The notes beneath the pieces are model-generated. The model did no database searches and was not told where the DNA came from. It saw only the letters and a list, made by a program, of their open reading frames with translations. This document shows positions 50,498-60,513 of a stretch of 64,000 bases of DNA, in pieces. A program made the translations under genes and the position numbers. This DNA comes from Merdibacter sp965119685 (GTDB lineage Bacteria; Bacillota_I; Bacilli_A; Erysipelotrichales; Erysipelotrichaceae): positions 1,178,001 through 1,242,000 of the forward strand of contig OZ221971.1 in the NCBI GenBank assembly GCA_965119685.1. The letters run 5' to 3'. Positions within the stretch are counted from its first letter, which is position 1. Each line of letters opens with the position of its first letter.

Positions 50498-52090
50498 TCA
50501 ATACAAAATAATATCACTGAACAAAAATTGCGATTGCGGGCTTCCGCTATCATCTGTATAACCTCCATTAATTATAATGGTAGCTTCCCCCTTTATGTCT
50601 GAAATATCAAGAACATATTGATGCCAATCATCATCCAAAACAGAATATTGCTCTGAAAGTGTTGCTATTTCTCTTTTATCGTCAATAACACAAACAACCG
50701 GCTGTCCGTGATCTGCCGTCTTTTTACCATTAAACACTATATAATTGTAATCATCAATATTGGAAATAGTTAGCTTTGCCCCAATATACTCCTGATCGTT
50801 CAAATATTCCGCTAGAGGGGTTACACTATCGACGCTTCGATTCAGTCTTCCTTTACATTCTAGTATATCTTTTCCGTTATTTCTAACAATTTTTGCTTGG
50901 TTCAGCTGCAATTCATCTGGGTGTTGTAAAACCTGGAAAGGGGTTGCGCCGGTCAACTCCTCATTGAGCAATGCCCCCGCATAAAGATCATTCTCATAAT
51001 CTTCCTGTTGTTCCAGTTTGTTATAATCAAAAGTAAGATAATTAGTTAACTCTTCTTCGATATATGCCTCATAATTTTCTTTAGTTATCAGATATTCGTC
51101 ATCTTTCATTATTTTTAATAATAATGAATTGATCCAGCTCCCATAATGTAAACTATCTTTATAATTGTTTAAATCAGTCGTTAAATCCAAGCGGTTATTG
51201 ATAGAAAATATTTTGATGTTGTCATATTTCAGCAATAATTCAATCACATATTTTTCCGCTTCGATCTGCTGATACACTTCTCCTCTATTTATTCTTTCTT
51301 TCCAAGCTACGGCACTATAGGGAGTAAAAAAACAATAGAAGGTTACATCCGGATGCCTTTTTGCAATATCTGTAACATTTTGCGTGATATTTTCCTTGAT
51401 TTGTTTTTTTTGTTCCTCACTTAGATGTTTTTGAACCGGAGTATCTGCACTTACATCTATATCACTTAAAACCGTATTCTTCCCATACACCACATCTTTT
51501 CGGTTTCTCCAGGAGGAATAATCATCAAACGGTGTGATGCCACTTTCAAAGTCCGGATCATTCTGTTCCGTAAGCATCGGATAAACCCTGTTCCAAAAAA
51601 GATCTCGGTTCCAAATATACTGTACATCATTAAAAGGATTATCATCATAAAGATAGTTCGGATAGCTTCCTAAGTCTAGTCGCATCGCATCCTTATCTTC
51701 CATAAACTTATTCATATCCAATCCTCGAATTACTATTTTCAAGTTTGGATTATGCTCAATAGCGGTTTCAATACTATTGCCTATCTCTTTATAAGAAGCT
51801 CCAGAATATGCTACTTTTATCGAATTGCAGGAAAAAAGCTGATCCATTTCCGATGTTTTGAAATTTTCTGTCATCGATGTTCCAGTGATAAGTGCATCAT
51901 AATCAAAATGTTTGATAATACCATCATTTTGACTTCTTTGATTGTCCAGTGTATAGTAATATTTTTCAGTTTTGGGCGCATGATAATGCATAAAAGGATC
52001 TACTTCATAAACAGCATAACCAAAGACTGTTAATGTTATGCATACAATTAGTCCCCAGCATAATAACCACATTTTACTTTTTCTCATCAT
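50498..52090 (-). CDS. SGNH/DltD-like extracytoplasmic acyltransferase with C-terminal beta-sandwich
   Basis: Probably moves O-acetyl groups onto the exported polysaccharide in partnership with the MBOAT gene upstream, as AlgJ/AlgX or DltB/DltD pairs do. The 530-aa chain has one N-terminal helix (MWLLCWGLIVCITLTVFGYAV) and then lies outside. The catalytic-type motifs are ALITGTSMTENF (GTS nucleophile loop, ~88-93) and DSLHYGSW (Asp-x-x-His, ~314). The last ~130 residues form a carbohydrate-binding-like beta-sandwich (WHQYVLDISDIKGEATIII). AGGAG lies 6 bases before ATG 52090. Last gene of the minus-strand operon. Confidence 0.82.
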   Translation of the reverse strand: MMRKSKMWLLCWGLIVCITLTVFGYAVYEVDPFMHYHAPKTEKYYYTLDNQRSQNDGIIKHFDYDALITGTSMTENFKTSEMDQLFSCNSIKVAYSGASYKEIGNSIETAIEHNPNLKIVIRGLDMNKFMEDKDAMRLDLGSYPNYLYDDNPFNDVQYIWNRDLFWNRVYPMLTEQNDPDFESGITPFDDYSSWRNRKDVVYGKNTVLSDIDVSADTPVQKHLSEEQKKQIKENITQNVTDIAKRHPDVTFYCFFTPYSAVAWKERINRGEVYQQIEAEKYVIELLLKYDNIKIFSINNRLDLTTDLNNYKDSLHYGSWINSLLLKIMKDDEYLITKENYEAYIEEELTNYLTFDYNKLEQQEDYENDLYAGALLNEELTGATPFQVLQHPDELQLNQAKIVRNNGKDILECKGRLNRSVDSVTPLAEYLNDQEYIGAKLTISNIDDYNYIVFNGKKTADHGQPVVCVIDDKREIATLSEQYSVLDDDWHQYVLDISDIKGEATIIINGGYTDDSGSPQSQFLFSDIILY

Positions 52091-52099
52091 GATCCACTC

Positions 52100-53549
52100 C
52101 TAAAAATTAAAGTATAAGAATACCGATTCTCCGCCTAAACAGATGATTCCCCATATCATGCAAAAAGAAGAGAAGATCATATTAGAAAAAGATATTTTAT
52201 TAAGGTTTCGATAATTGTTATCGGGAATCAGGCATATAATAAACGCGATGAGCAAAAATAGCAGCATCTGAAATCCGCGAATATAATTTAATTTTGTTAA
52301 AATCGGAAACATATCCATAAGTATCGCTGTTTCCGGAATAGAAAAACAGTTTATCAAACTTTCGCTTACAGTCGTATTTGTAAAGCACAAAACTGTTTTC
52401 AGAATGGACAGCCACTGTTGAATGTTGTTGGAACGAAACAATAACCAAAGAACATTGATCACCCCAAAGGTAAGGATCCAGCGCATGGGTTCAAATATAT
52501 GAATACCTTTTTTTTCCATAACGCGATCGGATAAACTAAGCAGACCATGAGTCCCCCCCCCATACGATAAATGTCCAATTGGCACCATGCCAAATACCAC
52601 TCACCAAAAACACAATCATCGTATTGAGACAAGTGAACAAAAAGCCTTTTCGATTTCCGCCTAAAGGTATATAAATATATTTGGTAAAGAACTTCGTGAG
52701 CGATATGTGCCACCGCTTCCAAAAATCGCGTATGGATAACGCTTTATAAGGAGAGTCAAAATTGATCGGTAGCTTGATATTAAACAGCAATGATGTTCCG
52801 ATGGCCATGTCGCTGTATCCGCTGAAATCAAAATATATTTCAAATGTATAAAACAGCATGATCAACAGCCAGTCCATCGAAGAATTGGCGCCAGAATTGG
52901 AAAAACCATATTCTACCGCTTTATAAAAGGTATCTGCCAATAATACCTTTTTTAATAAACCATATGAAAATATCTTTATCCCGTAGGCTATATGGTCAAC
53001 ATTTATCTGATTGACTTTTACATCATTGATCTGTTCGTGAAAATCAACCGGGTCCATCAGCGGTCCCATAACAAGCTTCGGAAAATATAATATATAACAG
53101 CTGTAATCTATTATTCCCGGCTTTACTTCTCCCTTATAAACCGCAACAATATACGCGATTTGTTGAAAGGTAAAAAAACTGATTCCGATCGGAAGGATGA
53201 TGGATTGTAATGGCAGCGATGTTCCGAAAAAGGAATTGATGCTATCAATGGTAAAATTGAGGTACTTGAAATAAAATAATAACAGAATATTAACGACAAT
53301 CGGAATAGCCATAAACAGCTTTTTCCATCGTATATATTTACTTACAGCGATAAAAGTATAATTTGTTATCAAGCTCAGAATCAACAATAACAAACTATCT
53401 TTTCCATAGCAGCCAAACAGGAATAAGCTGCTGACAATTAAAACAAGCTTATATACTTTTATTTTCCCTTTGACTCTGCCTCCAACATAATATAAAAATA
53501 GGCAGATAGGCATAAAATATAAAATGAAATAGTAACTGTTAAACTGCAT
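52100..53549 (-). pseudogene. MBOAT membrane O-acyltransferase, out of frame at a 9-G tract (phase-variable candidate)
   Basis: MBOAT (DltB/AlgI-type) protein that passes acyl groups across the membrane to the SGNH partner. Read from 53549 the frame encodes about ten helices with DFWKRWHISLTKFFTKYIYIP and the catalytic-His motif SGIWHGANW, then ends at 52536 with a wrong tail (GDSWSA). The downstream frame to 52100 carries the missing C-terminal helices (THGLLSLSDRVMEKKG onward). The break is at nine consecutive G (plus-strand C, 52553-52561); with eight G it would read WGGTHGLLSL, the family sequence. As given the gene is OFF. A sequencing or assembly slip is the main alternative. Confidence 0.85.
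52553..52561 (-). repeat. Homopolymeric tract, 9 G on the coding strand
   Basis: Nine consecutive C on the plus strand within the MBOAT gene, directly after the codons for IVW. The count sets the frame: 5, 8 or 11 G give an open frame, 9 or 10 do not. Confidence 0.97.
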
Positions 53550-53758
53550 AAACTTTCGTTTCTCCCTTTCATGTACTTTCTAAATAAGTTATTGCTCAGA
53601 AAATTTCTTTGGATTTTAAGAAAACAAGAAAATAATCTTGCTCTCTCAATATAAAAGTTTTGATATAGACGAATTCTATTTCCTTAGATAAGTGTTTATG
53701 TGTCTCATCGCGATACATATTCTTTTAAACGGTCATGCATTGAATTTATTGTCAGACA

Positions 53759-55156
53759 TTATTTATATTTTTTGCTCCGTGAAGGTAAGATTGAAAATAT
53801 GAATGTCCTATTGAGGAACAGCAAAAACGGAATCAGACAGATGGTCAAAATGATATGGAGCATGCTGTTCTTTAAAAGACAAAGAGAAGATACGCATATA
53901 TAGAAAATAAAAAGTAAGGTTAAAACACCATATTTTAAAGAAAATTTAGATATTTTTTTTAAGAACCAATAACGGGCAAAAAACATGACCATCGATCCAA
54001 TCAATTGCCCGGTTATAACGGAATAAATACCTATGCTATGAATACCGATCATAGAAATCGCAACAGTAATGCCGGCGCCTAAAAGAGTAGTTGTAAATTG
54101 ATACCTGGTCATATCCATTACCTTAAAGCCGATTCCGATATTTGTTGCCATATTCATAAATATAGAATATAATAGTAAAAATGGCAATAAATTAATACTA
54201 TCAGCATAAGGAGTATTCTGAAGAATCAAATAGAATAAAGCAATCATCGGCATAGCTATGATAATCAAGGATAAGAACAAACGGAATAAATCTTCAATCG
54301 TTTTGGAAAAAGAAGTATGGATATTGTCAGCAGTAACGGAAACTAAACTTTCCTCGGTCAGCGCCATTGTTAAAACACTGCCCAACATCGACACAATATT
54401 AGAAAATTTTCCTGCAAAAGCATACAATCCGTTTATCTCTGCACCCAAATAGTAGTTAATGATCATTCTTCCAAATCCATTGATAAGCCATATAGAAATA
54501 GAATTAATCACTAAGGGATATGAGTAACGCAGCATTTGAAACAGATCTTTGAATTGAAATAATTGTATATTTGTATTCTTTAACAATTTCATTTTCATTT
54601 CTAGGATAATAAAAATGGTAAATTGACCAAAGATAAAAGAATAACACAGCCCTGCCAATTGCATATTTAGAAAACATATACATACTATATTTAACAAAAG
54701 ATTAACTAATGTTCCGCATGTGCTTGCTAAAACGTAACTAACATTATGATGCTTCGCTCTTGCGAAAGCTTGCCAAATCTGCGAGAAGGATGATGCATTT
54801 ATCATAAGGATAATAAAAATGTAAAAACTATCGTGGTTAATGACGTATAAAAATACACCCATAATGAATAAAAGAATATTGACAGAGATAGCAAATATAG
54901 AAATCGTTGCCTGATAGCTTTCCGCTTTCTTCAAATCCTTTTCAGTCAATAAAAATCGTAAAATAGCTTCCCATATCGATACAAATAAAATAGGGACAGC
55001 GATATTTATTATCGTCTGAAAATAATCATAGTTTCCCAAAGTAGCCGCATTTACATAAAACGCATATATGGGAACTAATATCGAAGTCAATATTTTTGAT
55101 GAAAAGTTTCCAATAAAATATAAAATGGATTTTTTTATGACATTTTTATTTTCCAT
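53759..55156 (-). CDS. wzx: Wzx-type flippase (second polysaccharide)
   Basis: A 465-aa MOP-family transporter with about 12-14 helices. The start IKKSILYFIGNFSSKILTSI followed by LVPIYAFYV, and the DYFQTIINIAVPILFVSIWEAILRFL segment, are typical of polysaccharide flippases. It overlaps the adjacent Wzy-like gene by 11 bases. It should serve the repeat unit made by the minus-strand glycosyltransferases. Confidence 0.9.
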   Translation of the reverse strand: MENKNVIKKSILYFIGNFSSKILTSILVPIYAFYVNAATLGNYDYFQTIINIAVPILFVSIWEAILRFLLTEKDLKKAESYQATISIFAISVNILLFIMGVFLYVINHDSFYIFIILMINASSFSQIWQAFARAKHHNVSYVLASTCGTLVNLLLNIVCICFLNMQLAGLCYSFIFGQFTIFIILEMKMKLLKNTNIQLFQFKDLFQMLRYSYPLVINSISIWLINGFGRMIINYYLGAEINGLYAFAGKFSNIVSMLGSVLTMALTEESLVSVTADNIHTSFSKTIEDLFRLFLSLIIIAMPMIALFYLILQNTPYADSINLLPFLLLYSIFMNMATNIGIGFKVMDMTRYQFTTTLLGAGITVAISMIGIHSIGIYSVITGQLIGSMVMFFARYWFLKKISKFSLKYGVLTLLFIFYICVSSLCLLKNSMLHIILTICLIPFLLFLNRTFIFSILPSRSKKYK

Positions 55157-56312
55157 TTACAACATTCCAATCTATATTTTCTGAGGTAATAAACAATATA
55201 ATATAATATAATGGATATACAGTAAAACATACAGCACCCGTATCTGAAAGGATAAATGCGGTTAAAAGAAAGAAGAATAAGTAATGCAGTGAGGATCGAT
55301 GACATAAAGCTTTTTTTATAAGAACAATAAAAAAACCATAATAAAAGAGAAAACCAATCATTCCTACAGTGGTCAACAATTCGGTATAATTATTATGACT
55401 ATATGTGTGAAAGCCGGATAGCATGCGAAATCCATCAAATCCAAACCCGAAAAAGGGTTGTTGCTTCCATAATGCAATCGCTTGTTCAAAATAAATAGTG
55501 CGCAATGATGTTGAATGATCTGTGGAGAAATCAAGGATTCCCATTCCTCCTAGTAAGGAAAGAAAGCGTCTTGCGATATTTTCATATAATACTGGAATGA
55601 TAAATATAAGAATCAGAGCTATGGAAGTCAAGGCAATAAAATAAATGATTCTCTGTTTTTCTATTCTTCCATCTTTAATCAAGAATTGCATAAAGCTTAT
55701 CAATGTTATGATAATTGCGTGTTTTGAACCAGTTAATAAAACAGCAACGCATGTTAAGACAAATACCAGAAAGCTAAATTTCGATCGATCATAAATACCA
55801 TGATAAAGTAAAAAAAACGTATAAATTGATAATATTGTTCCGATGTAATTCGGGTTATTACCTGTCAAATGAAATCCGATTCGCTCTCCTTGTATCAATA
55901 AAGAGAAATCACTAATAAAAAGCCAAATACAAGCAAAAAAAGATACAAGAGTAATTATTTGAAAAAGCATCTCGCTTTCAATATTCTCTTTTTTGTAAAG
56001 AATAGAAAAAACTAAAACATATAAGGAGATAACTAAAAATGTGTTCAATGAATTTCCGAGAGTTCCAAGATGATTACAGAGTGTAACAATCAGGATAAAA
56101 ATCCAAAAGCTAAAATACCAAATGAAAAAAGGACTTTTGAGCATATTTACGACTGTTTGGAATCGATCTTGATAGCATAAATAAAAAAGATAGATGATGA
56201 TTGGAATAAAGCAAAACTTAACGATCGAAAACCACGCAGTAGAAAAATAAAAGGTTAAAGAAAAAAAGCAAAAAAACAAAATAAAAAAATTTATCAATCG
56301 TTTATTCAGCAT
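55146..56312 (-). CDS. Wzy/WaaL-type O-antigen polymerase-like protein (second polysaccharide)
   Basis: A 388-aa polytopic protein with about ten to twelve helices and the O-antigen ligase/polymerase (PF04932-like) pattern: VLLTGSKHAIIITLISF, then the loop with EQAIALWKQQPFFGFGFDGFR and HTYSHNNYTELLTTVG containing the conserved His-Asn. It could polymerise or ligate; next to Wzx a polymerase is more likely. The gap to the upstream glycosyltransferase is 9 bases. Confidence 0.85.
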   Translation of the reverse strand: MLNKRLINFFILFFCFFSLTFYFSTAWFSIVKFCFIPIIIYLFYLCYQDRFQTVVNMLKSPFFIWYFSFWIFILIVTLCNHLGTLGNSLNTFLVISLYVLVFSILYKKENIESEMLFQIITLVSFFACIWLFISDFSLLIQGERIGFHLTGNNPNYIGTILSIYTFFLLYHGIYDRSKFSFLVFVLTCVAVLLTGSKHAIIITLISFMQFLIKDGRIEKQRIIYFIALTSIALILIFIIPVLYENIARRFLSLLGGMGILDFSTDHSTSLRTIYFEQAIALWKQQPFFGFGFDGFRMLSGFHTYSHNNYTELLTTVGMIGFLFYYGFFIVLIKKALCHRSSLHYLFFFLLTAFILSDTGAVCFTVYPLYYIILFITSENIDWNVVNGK

Positions 56313-56321
56313 AACATCCTC

Positions 56322-57401
56322 CTATCTATCATTTGATATTTTATTGATCACATCGATCCATTGTTGACAAATTCTGTCTTTATTTAATAATTCCTTTATC
56401 TTTCTGCCTTCGTTGCTTAATTTAATCCGCAAATTCGGATCATCGATCAATTTTATCATTGCTTTGTATAAAGCATCCATATCGTTCGCCGGAATCAAAA
56501 GACCGTTTTCCTCATTTGTTATTATTTCCGCGGCGGCACTTCCAAGAGAAGTGGTCGATATGCACGGAATACCTGTTGCCATAGCCTCGATCATCGAATT
56601 ACACATTCCATCGAAAGATGATGATGTTACATAAGCATACGCATTCATCGATTCTTGATGCCATCTTAAATGATTCCCCATAAATTTCACCCGATCACAT
56701 AAACTCAATTGACGAACCAGATTCTTTAGTTCATTCTCCTGAGGGCCTTTTCCATATATTTTCAAAATGATATCTGAGCATTCATTCGTGACTTTTGCAA
56801 ACGCGCGGATCAATAAATCAATTCTCTTATCTTTGTGAAGTCGGGCAGCCGTAATGATTATCGGCTCAAAATAATCATTCCTCTTGATTGGAAGATCGGA
56901 CAAAATAGGATTCGGGATTATTATTATTTTTTTTTGTACTTTCAAAGGAAAGTATGTTTTCGCAGCCTTTGATTGGCAGATGATCGCAGACGAAAAACGG
57001 TATAAAAGGTTACGGACATGCGACAATATTAGTGATTGGCAATTATGATAAGGATCGCTTCGTTCTGAAACAATGATTCTTCTTTTTGAAAAAAGACTTG
57101 CCAAAATGGCTAAAAAATTAGCAGAAATCAAAAAAGAGATCACAATATCAATTTCTAATTTTTTTAATTGCTTTCTTACAGCCAAGATATGTGAAAGATT
57201 CCGTATGAATTTATTTTTAGATTGGTAATACGGTATGTATTGTACATTTACATTTTTATCGATTTCATATTCGATCAAATCGTCATCGGTCATTAAAATG
57301 TATACATAATAATCATCGGACAAAACAGATGATAAAATAGATATTACTCGTTCTGCTCCGCCATTTCCCATATTAGGAATTAAAAAAGCTATTTTTTTCA
57401 T
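56322..57401 (-). CDS. Glycosyltransferase family 4
   Basis: GT-B fold retaining glycosyltransferase, 359 aa. The N-terminal MKKIAFLIPNMGNGGAERVI and the C-terminal sugar-nucleotide site (IIITAARLHKDKRIDLLIRAF, YGKGPQENEL, SSFDGMCNSMIEAMATGIPCI with the E-x7-E region) are clear. It extends the lipid-linked repeat unit; the sugar is unknown. Confidence 0.93.
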   Translation of the reverse strand: MKKIAFLIPNMGNGGAERVISILSSVLSDDYYVYILMTDDDLIEYEIDKNVNVQYIPYYQSKNKFIRNLSHILAVRKQLKKLEIDIVISFLISANFLAILASLFSKRRIIVSERSDPYHNCQSLILSHVRNLLYRFSSAIICQSKAAKTYFPLKVQKKIIIIPNPILSDLPIKRNDYFEPIIITAARLHKDKRIDLLIRAFAKVTNECSDIILKIYGKGPQENELKNLVRQLSLCDRVKFMGNHLRWHQESMNAYAYVTSSSFDGMCNSMIEAMATGIPCISTTSLGSAAAEIITNEENGLLIPANDMDALYKAMIKLIDDPNLRIKLSNEGRKIKELLNKDRICQQWIDVINKISNDR

Positions 57402-57420
57402 TCTAATTCACCCTGTTAAT

Positions 57421-58536
57421 TTAATCAAAGTTCTTCCACATTTCATCAAAATGATGGAATAAATATTCCGTACTGTAATTGTGTTTCCACATCCAATATC
57501 CTTTTTCCTTTATGCTTGATAATTCATCTTCTGTTTTATATGGGATCGAAGCTAGAATATCTACCAGTCCTTGCACATCTTTATTCTTATGGAGATACCC
57601 TGTTTCACCATCTTTAACAAATTCAGGGATTCCACCGACATTTGACGCTACAACGATTTTTTGAATCGACATCGCTTCCAAAAGGCAATTTGGTGTACCG
57701 GCATCATAAGCAGGCAGGATCATCACGCCGCATGTCTGTATCATACTTCCTATATCTTCTGTATATCCACAAAATGTAACATTATTTTCTATTTTAAGAT
57801 CAGTTATCATTTGCTTCATTACCGAAGTGTAATTTTGTGAATACTCCGCAGAAGTTGAAGTCGCTTCTCCTCCAACAAGAAATAGATGAAACCGATGATC
57901 TTTTTCAACCAATGCTTTCATTGCTTGAAAAGCGATGTCATATCCCCTTTCTGCAATGAAATTCCCAACCATCGCAATATGGTAATAACTTTCCTTATCG
58001 CCTGCCGGCGCATTTAATGCCCTAACGCCATTGGGAATAATCATAATTTTATTCTTATTTACATGTGTGCGGTCAAGCAGTTCATGAACATTATATTGAT
58101 TGATAGACGCATAGATATCAACATACCGATCGCTTAAATATGCGATGCTATGATAAATATTTTTTTTCCATTTCGGAATAAAAGAACAGTCAATATAGGT
58201 ATGTACCCGAAAAATATGCTTTACTTGCGGATAATAAAATTTAGCTATTCGAGCCGCAAAGCTTTCCCTCAGCATGTGTGATTGCAAAATGTCGATTTTT
58301 TCCTCTTTGCAAAATTGTGATATTTTCTTTCCTGTTTGAAAAACATCATGCTGCTGAAACGGAAAAACGATCACTTTTCCAAAATGGGAAAAATTGGTTG
58401 CCATTGGAGAATGTTCGTCATTTGTGATTAAAAACAACTGATACTTTGTCGATAAAGACTTAGCTATATAAGTTATTTGATGCTCAATACCGCCATTTTC
58501 GCCGGTAGCATTTCGTATTAAAGCTATTTTTTTCAT
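57421..58536 (-). CDS. Glycosyltransferase family 4
   Basis: A 371-aa GT-B enzyme. The start has ENGGIEHQITYIAK, the core has IAMVGNFIAERGYDIAFQAM and FCGYTEDIG, and PAYDAGTPNCLLEAMSIQKIVVAS carries the E-x7-E-type nucleotide site with the unusual opening DAGTPN. It is 16 bases upstream of the next gene in the operon, with its own GGGGAG-type ribosome site. Confidence 0.92.
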   Translation of the reverse strand: MKKIALIRNATGENGGIEHQITYIAKSLSTKYQLFLITNDEHSPMATNFSHFGKVIVFPFQQHDVFQTGKKISQFCKEEKIDILQSHMLRESFAARIAKFYYPQVKHIFRVHTYIDCSFIPKWKKNIYHSIAYLSDRYVDIYASINQYNVHELLDRTHVNKNKIMIIPNGVRALNAPAGDKESYYHIAMVGNFIAERGYDIAFQAMKALVEKDHRFHLFLVGGEATSTSAEYSQNYTSVMKQMITDLKIENNVTFCGYTEDIGSMIQTCGVMILPAYDAGTPNCLLEAMSIQKIVVASNVGGIPEFVKDGETGYLHKNKDVQGLVDILASIPYKTEDELSSIKEKGYWMWKHNYSTEYLFHHFDEMWKNFD

Positions 58537-58552
58537 AGACTCCCCTATCTTT

Positions 58553-59539
58553 TTACATTCTCATCAGCAATCGATCTTTCAACTTGATAAGCAAACGTAA
58601 TATATTAAACTGCCTTTTATATGCAAGGTAAAGAAAAATCCGTTTCAACACTGCTGTTTTTTTAATATATGGGTTGTTCACCCAGTTAGGATATAACCAG
58701 TTAAATTGTTTTAGTTTATCGTCAATTTCTTGATTGCTGCAATCAGAGTATATCATCAGCATCGTTCGTGCATATACAAATTCCAATATATATTTATATT
58801 CAATTTCTTGTTCAAAGCCCTTTTTTACCCGTTCATCCGTGATTCTTTTGATTTCATCATAAAAACCGAAATCAATAATTTTATTCGAGTTCGACTTAGA
58901 TCCTTTTCTTTGATAATAGTAATAAAGCGGTTCATTTAAAATAGAAATGCGGTCTGTATAAGTTAATAAAGGAATTGCCAATGGAAAATCTTCGCCGCGT
59001 TGAACCGTTTCAGGAAAGTCAAAGCCTACCGATCGGAAAAAGGATGTACGGTATAATCTTCTTGTTGTACTTGGCTGCGGAACCAACGCCAAGATTTCCC
59101 GTTGGGCAGATGCAGTCGTTAAATGAGAAAAAGAATCGATTTCCTTTATTCTTCCATCATCCCATGCATAGTAATAGCCGCACATCACAACATCGGACTT
59201 ATTTTGATCGGCGTCATTGATTAACAGCTGCAACGCATCTTCTCGAATCCAGTCATCACTGTCTACAAAAAAAAGCCAATCACCCTGCGCGCTACGGATA
59301 CCCGCATTCCTGCTCCCGGCAGATCCCTGATTTTCTCTATTAACTAATAAAGAAAAACGATGGTCAAGTAATGTATAGGATTGGGCGATTTCCCTCGAAC
59401 GATCGCTCGAACAGTCATCAACCATGATGACCTCAAAATTTTGATACGTTTGATCAAGCAGTGATCGAAGACATCTGTCTAAATATTTTTCTACGTTGTA
59501 AATCGGAATAATAACCGATATACAGTCCCTTTGTGGCAT
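58553..59539 (-). CDS. Glycosyltransferase family 2
   Basis: GT-A inverting glycosyltransferase, 328 aa. SVIIPIYNVEKYLDRCLRSL, MVDDCSSDRS, GSAGSRNAGI and the D-x-D metal site in FVDSDDWI (~91-98) are present. The start at 59539 is chosen since GGGAG lies 8 bases upstream and the ATG overlaps the epimerase stop (TAATG). The C-terminal half is helical and basic, probably membrane-associated. Confidence 0.93.
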   Translation of the reverse strand: MPQRDCISVIIPIYNVEKYLDRCLRSLLDQTYQNFEVIMVDDCSSDRSREIAQSYTLLDHRFSLLVNRENQGSAGSRNAGIRSAQGDWLFFVDSDDWIREDALQLLINDADQNKSDVVMCGYYYAWDDGRIKEIDSFSHLTTASAQREILALVPQPSTTRRLYRTSFFRSVGFDFPETVQRGEDFPLAIPLLTYTDRISILNEPLYYYYQRKGSKSNSNKIIDFGFYDEIKRITDERVKKGFEQEIEYKYILEFVYARTMLMIYSDCSNQEIDDKLKQFNWLYPNWVNNPYIKKTAVLKRIFLYLAYKRQFNILRLLIKLKDRLLMRM

Positions 59540-60513
59540 TATAAATTCTCCCTGTACCACTCGATCGCTAAGGCAATACCGTCTTCAAAGCTATATTCCG
59601 GATCATAATTGAGCATTCTTCGTGCTTTTCCGATATCCGCGTTTGAATGCTTGATATCGCCGGCACGCTCCGGTCCAAACACCGGTTCGATGTTTTTTCC
59701 CAATGCCTTGCACAGATCATAATATATATCGATCAAATATTCACGACCTCCGTATGCCACGTTAAAGGATTCCCCCGCGTATTCGCTCGGCGCCAGACAA
59801 GCCTTCAGATTTGCTTCAATGACGTTATCAATATACGTAAAATCGCGCGATTGCTTTCCATCTCCGTTGATAGTAGGCGCTTCGTCATTCATTAACTGCT
59901 TCAGAAATTTCGGTATTACTGCCGCATACGCGCCGTTTGGATCTTGCCGCCTGCCAAATACGTTAAAATAACGCATACCGTACGTATCCAAACCATATAG
60001 TTTTTTATATAGCTTTCCATATTCCTCATCCACGCGCTTTGTCAATGCGTAAGGAGAGAGTAAATTGCCCTCCTGCCCTTCTACCTTAGGCAATGTCGGG
60101 TGATCGCCGTAAACAGATGAGCTGGAAGCATAGACAAATTTTTTAACACCTTTCTGTCGAGCCGCCTCCATCATATTCAAAGTACCGCCGATATTGACCT
60201 TTTCATAATACAAAGGCATCTCAATGCTTCTGGGAACCGAACCCCATGCCGCTTGATGCAAAACATAGTCTACACCTTCGCAAGCGGCAAGACAGGTATC
60301 CAACTCCGTGATGCTTCCCTTAATGAATGTATAATTCGGATGATCGATAAAAAGATCAATATTTTCCTGCTTCCCAGTGGATAAATCGTCCAGACATTTT
60401 ACCTGGTATCCCATCTGCAACAGTGCTTCGCATAAATTAGAACCGATAAAACCGGCACCGCCAGTTACCAAAAATACGCTGTTATCAGAAAATGTTAGGC
60501 TCTTGTAACTCAT
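59539..60513 (-). CDS. UDP-N-acetylhexosamine (uronate) 4-epimerase, WbpP/TviC-like
   Basis: Extended SDR, 324 aa. GGAGFIGSNLCEAL (NAD site, ~18-30), YASSSSVYGDHP, the catalytic Tyr-x3-Lys in SPYALTKRVDEEY, RYFNVFGRRQDPNGAYAAVIP and SRDFTYIDNVIEANLKA are present. The long form with these blocks matches WbpP and TviC, which interconvert GlcNAc(A) and GalNAc(A). With the dehydrogenase in the same operon, UDP-GalNAcA is a likely product. Confidence 0.9.
   Translation of the reverse strand: MSYKSLTFSDNSVFLVTGGAGFIGSNLCEALLQMGYQVKCLDDLSTGKQENIDLFIDHPNYTFIKGSITELDTCLAACEGVDYVLHQAAWGSVPRSIEMPLYYEKVNIGGTLNMMEAARQKGVKKFVYASSSSVYGDHPTLPKVEGQEGNLLSPYALTKRVDEEYGKLYKKLYGLDTYGMRYFNVFGRRQDPNGAYAAVIPKFLKQLMNDEAPTINGDGKQSRDFTYIDNVIEANLKACLAPSEYAGESFNVAYGGREYLIDIYYDLCKALGKNIEPVFGPERAGDIKHSNADIGKARRMLNYDPEYSFEDGIALAIEWYRENL

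Noticed and set aside
53700..53903. 67-codon plus-strand frame between the MBOAT and flippase genes
   Set aside because: Its second half is antisense to the flippase 3' end and it has no ribosome site or motif.
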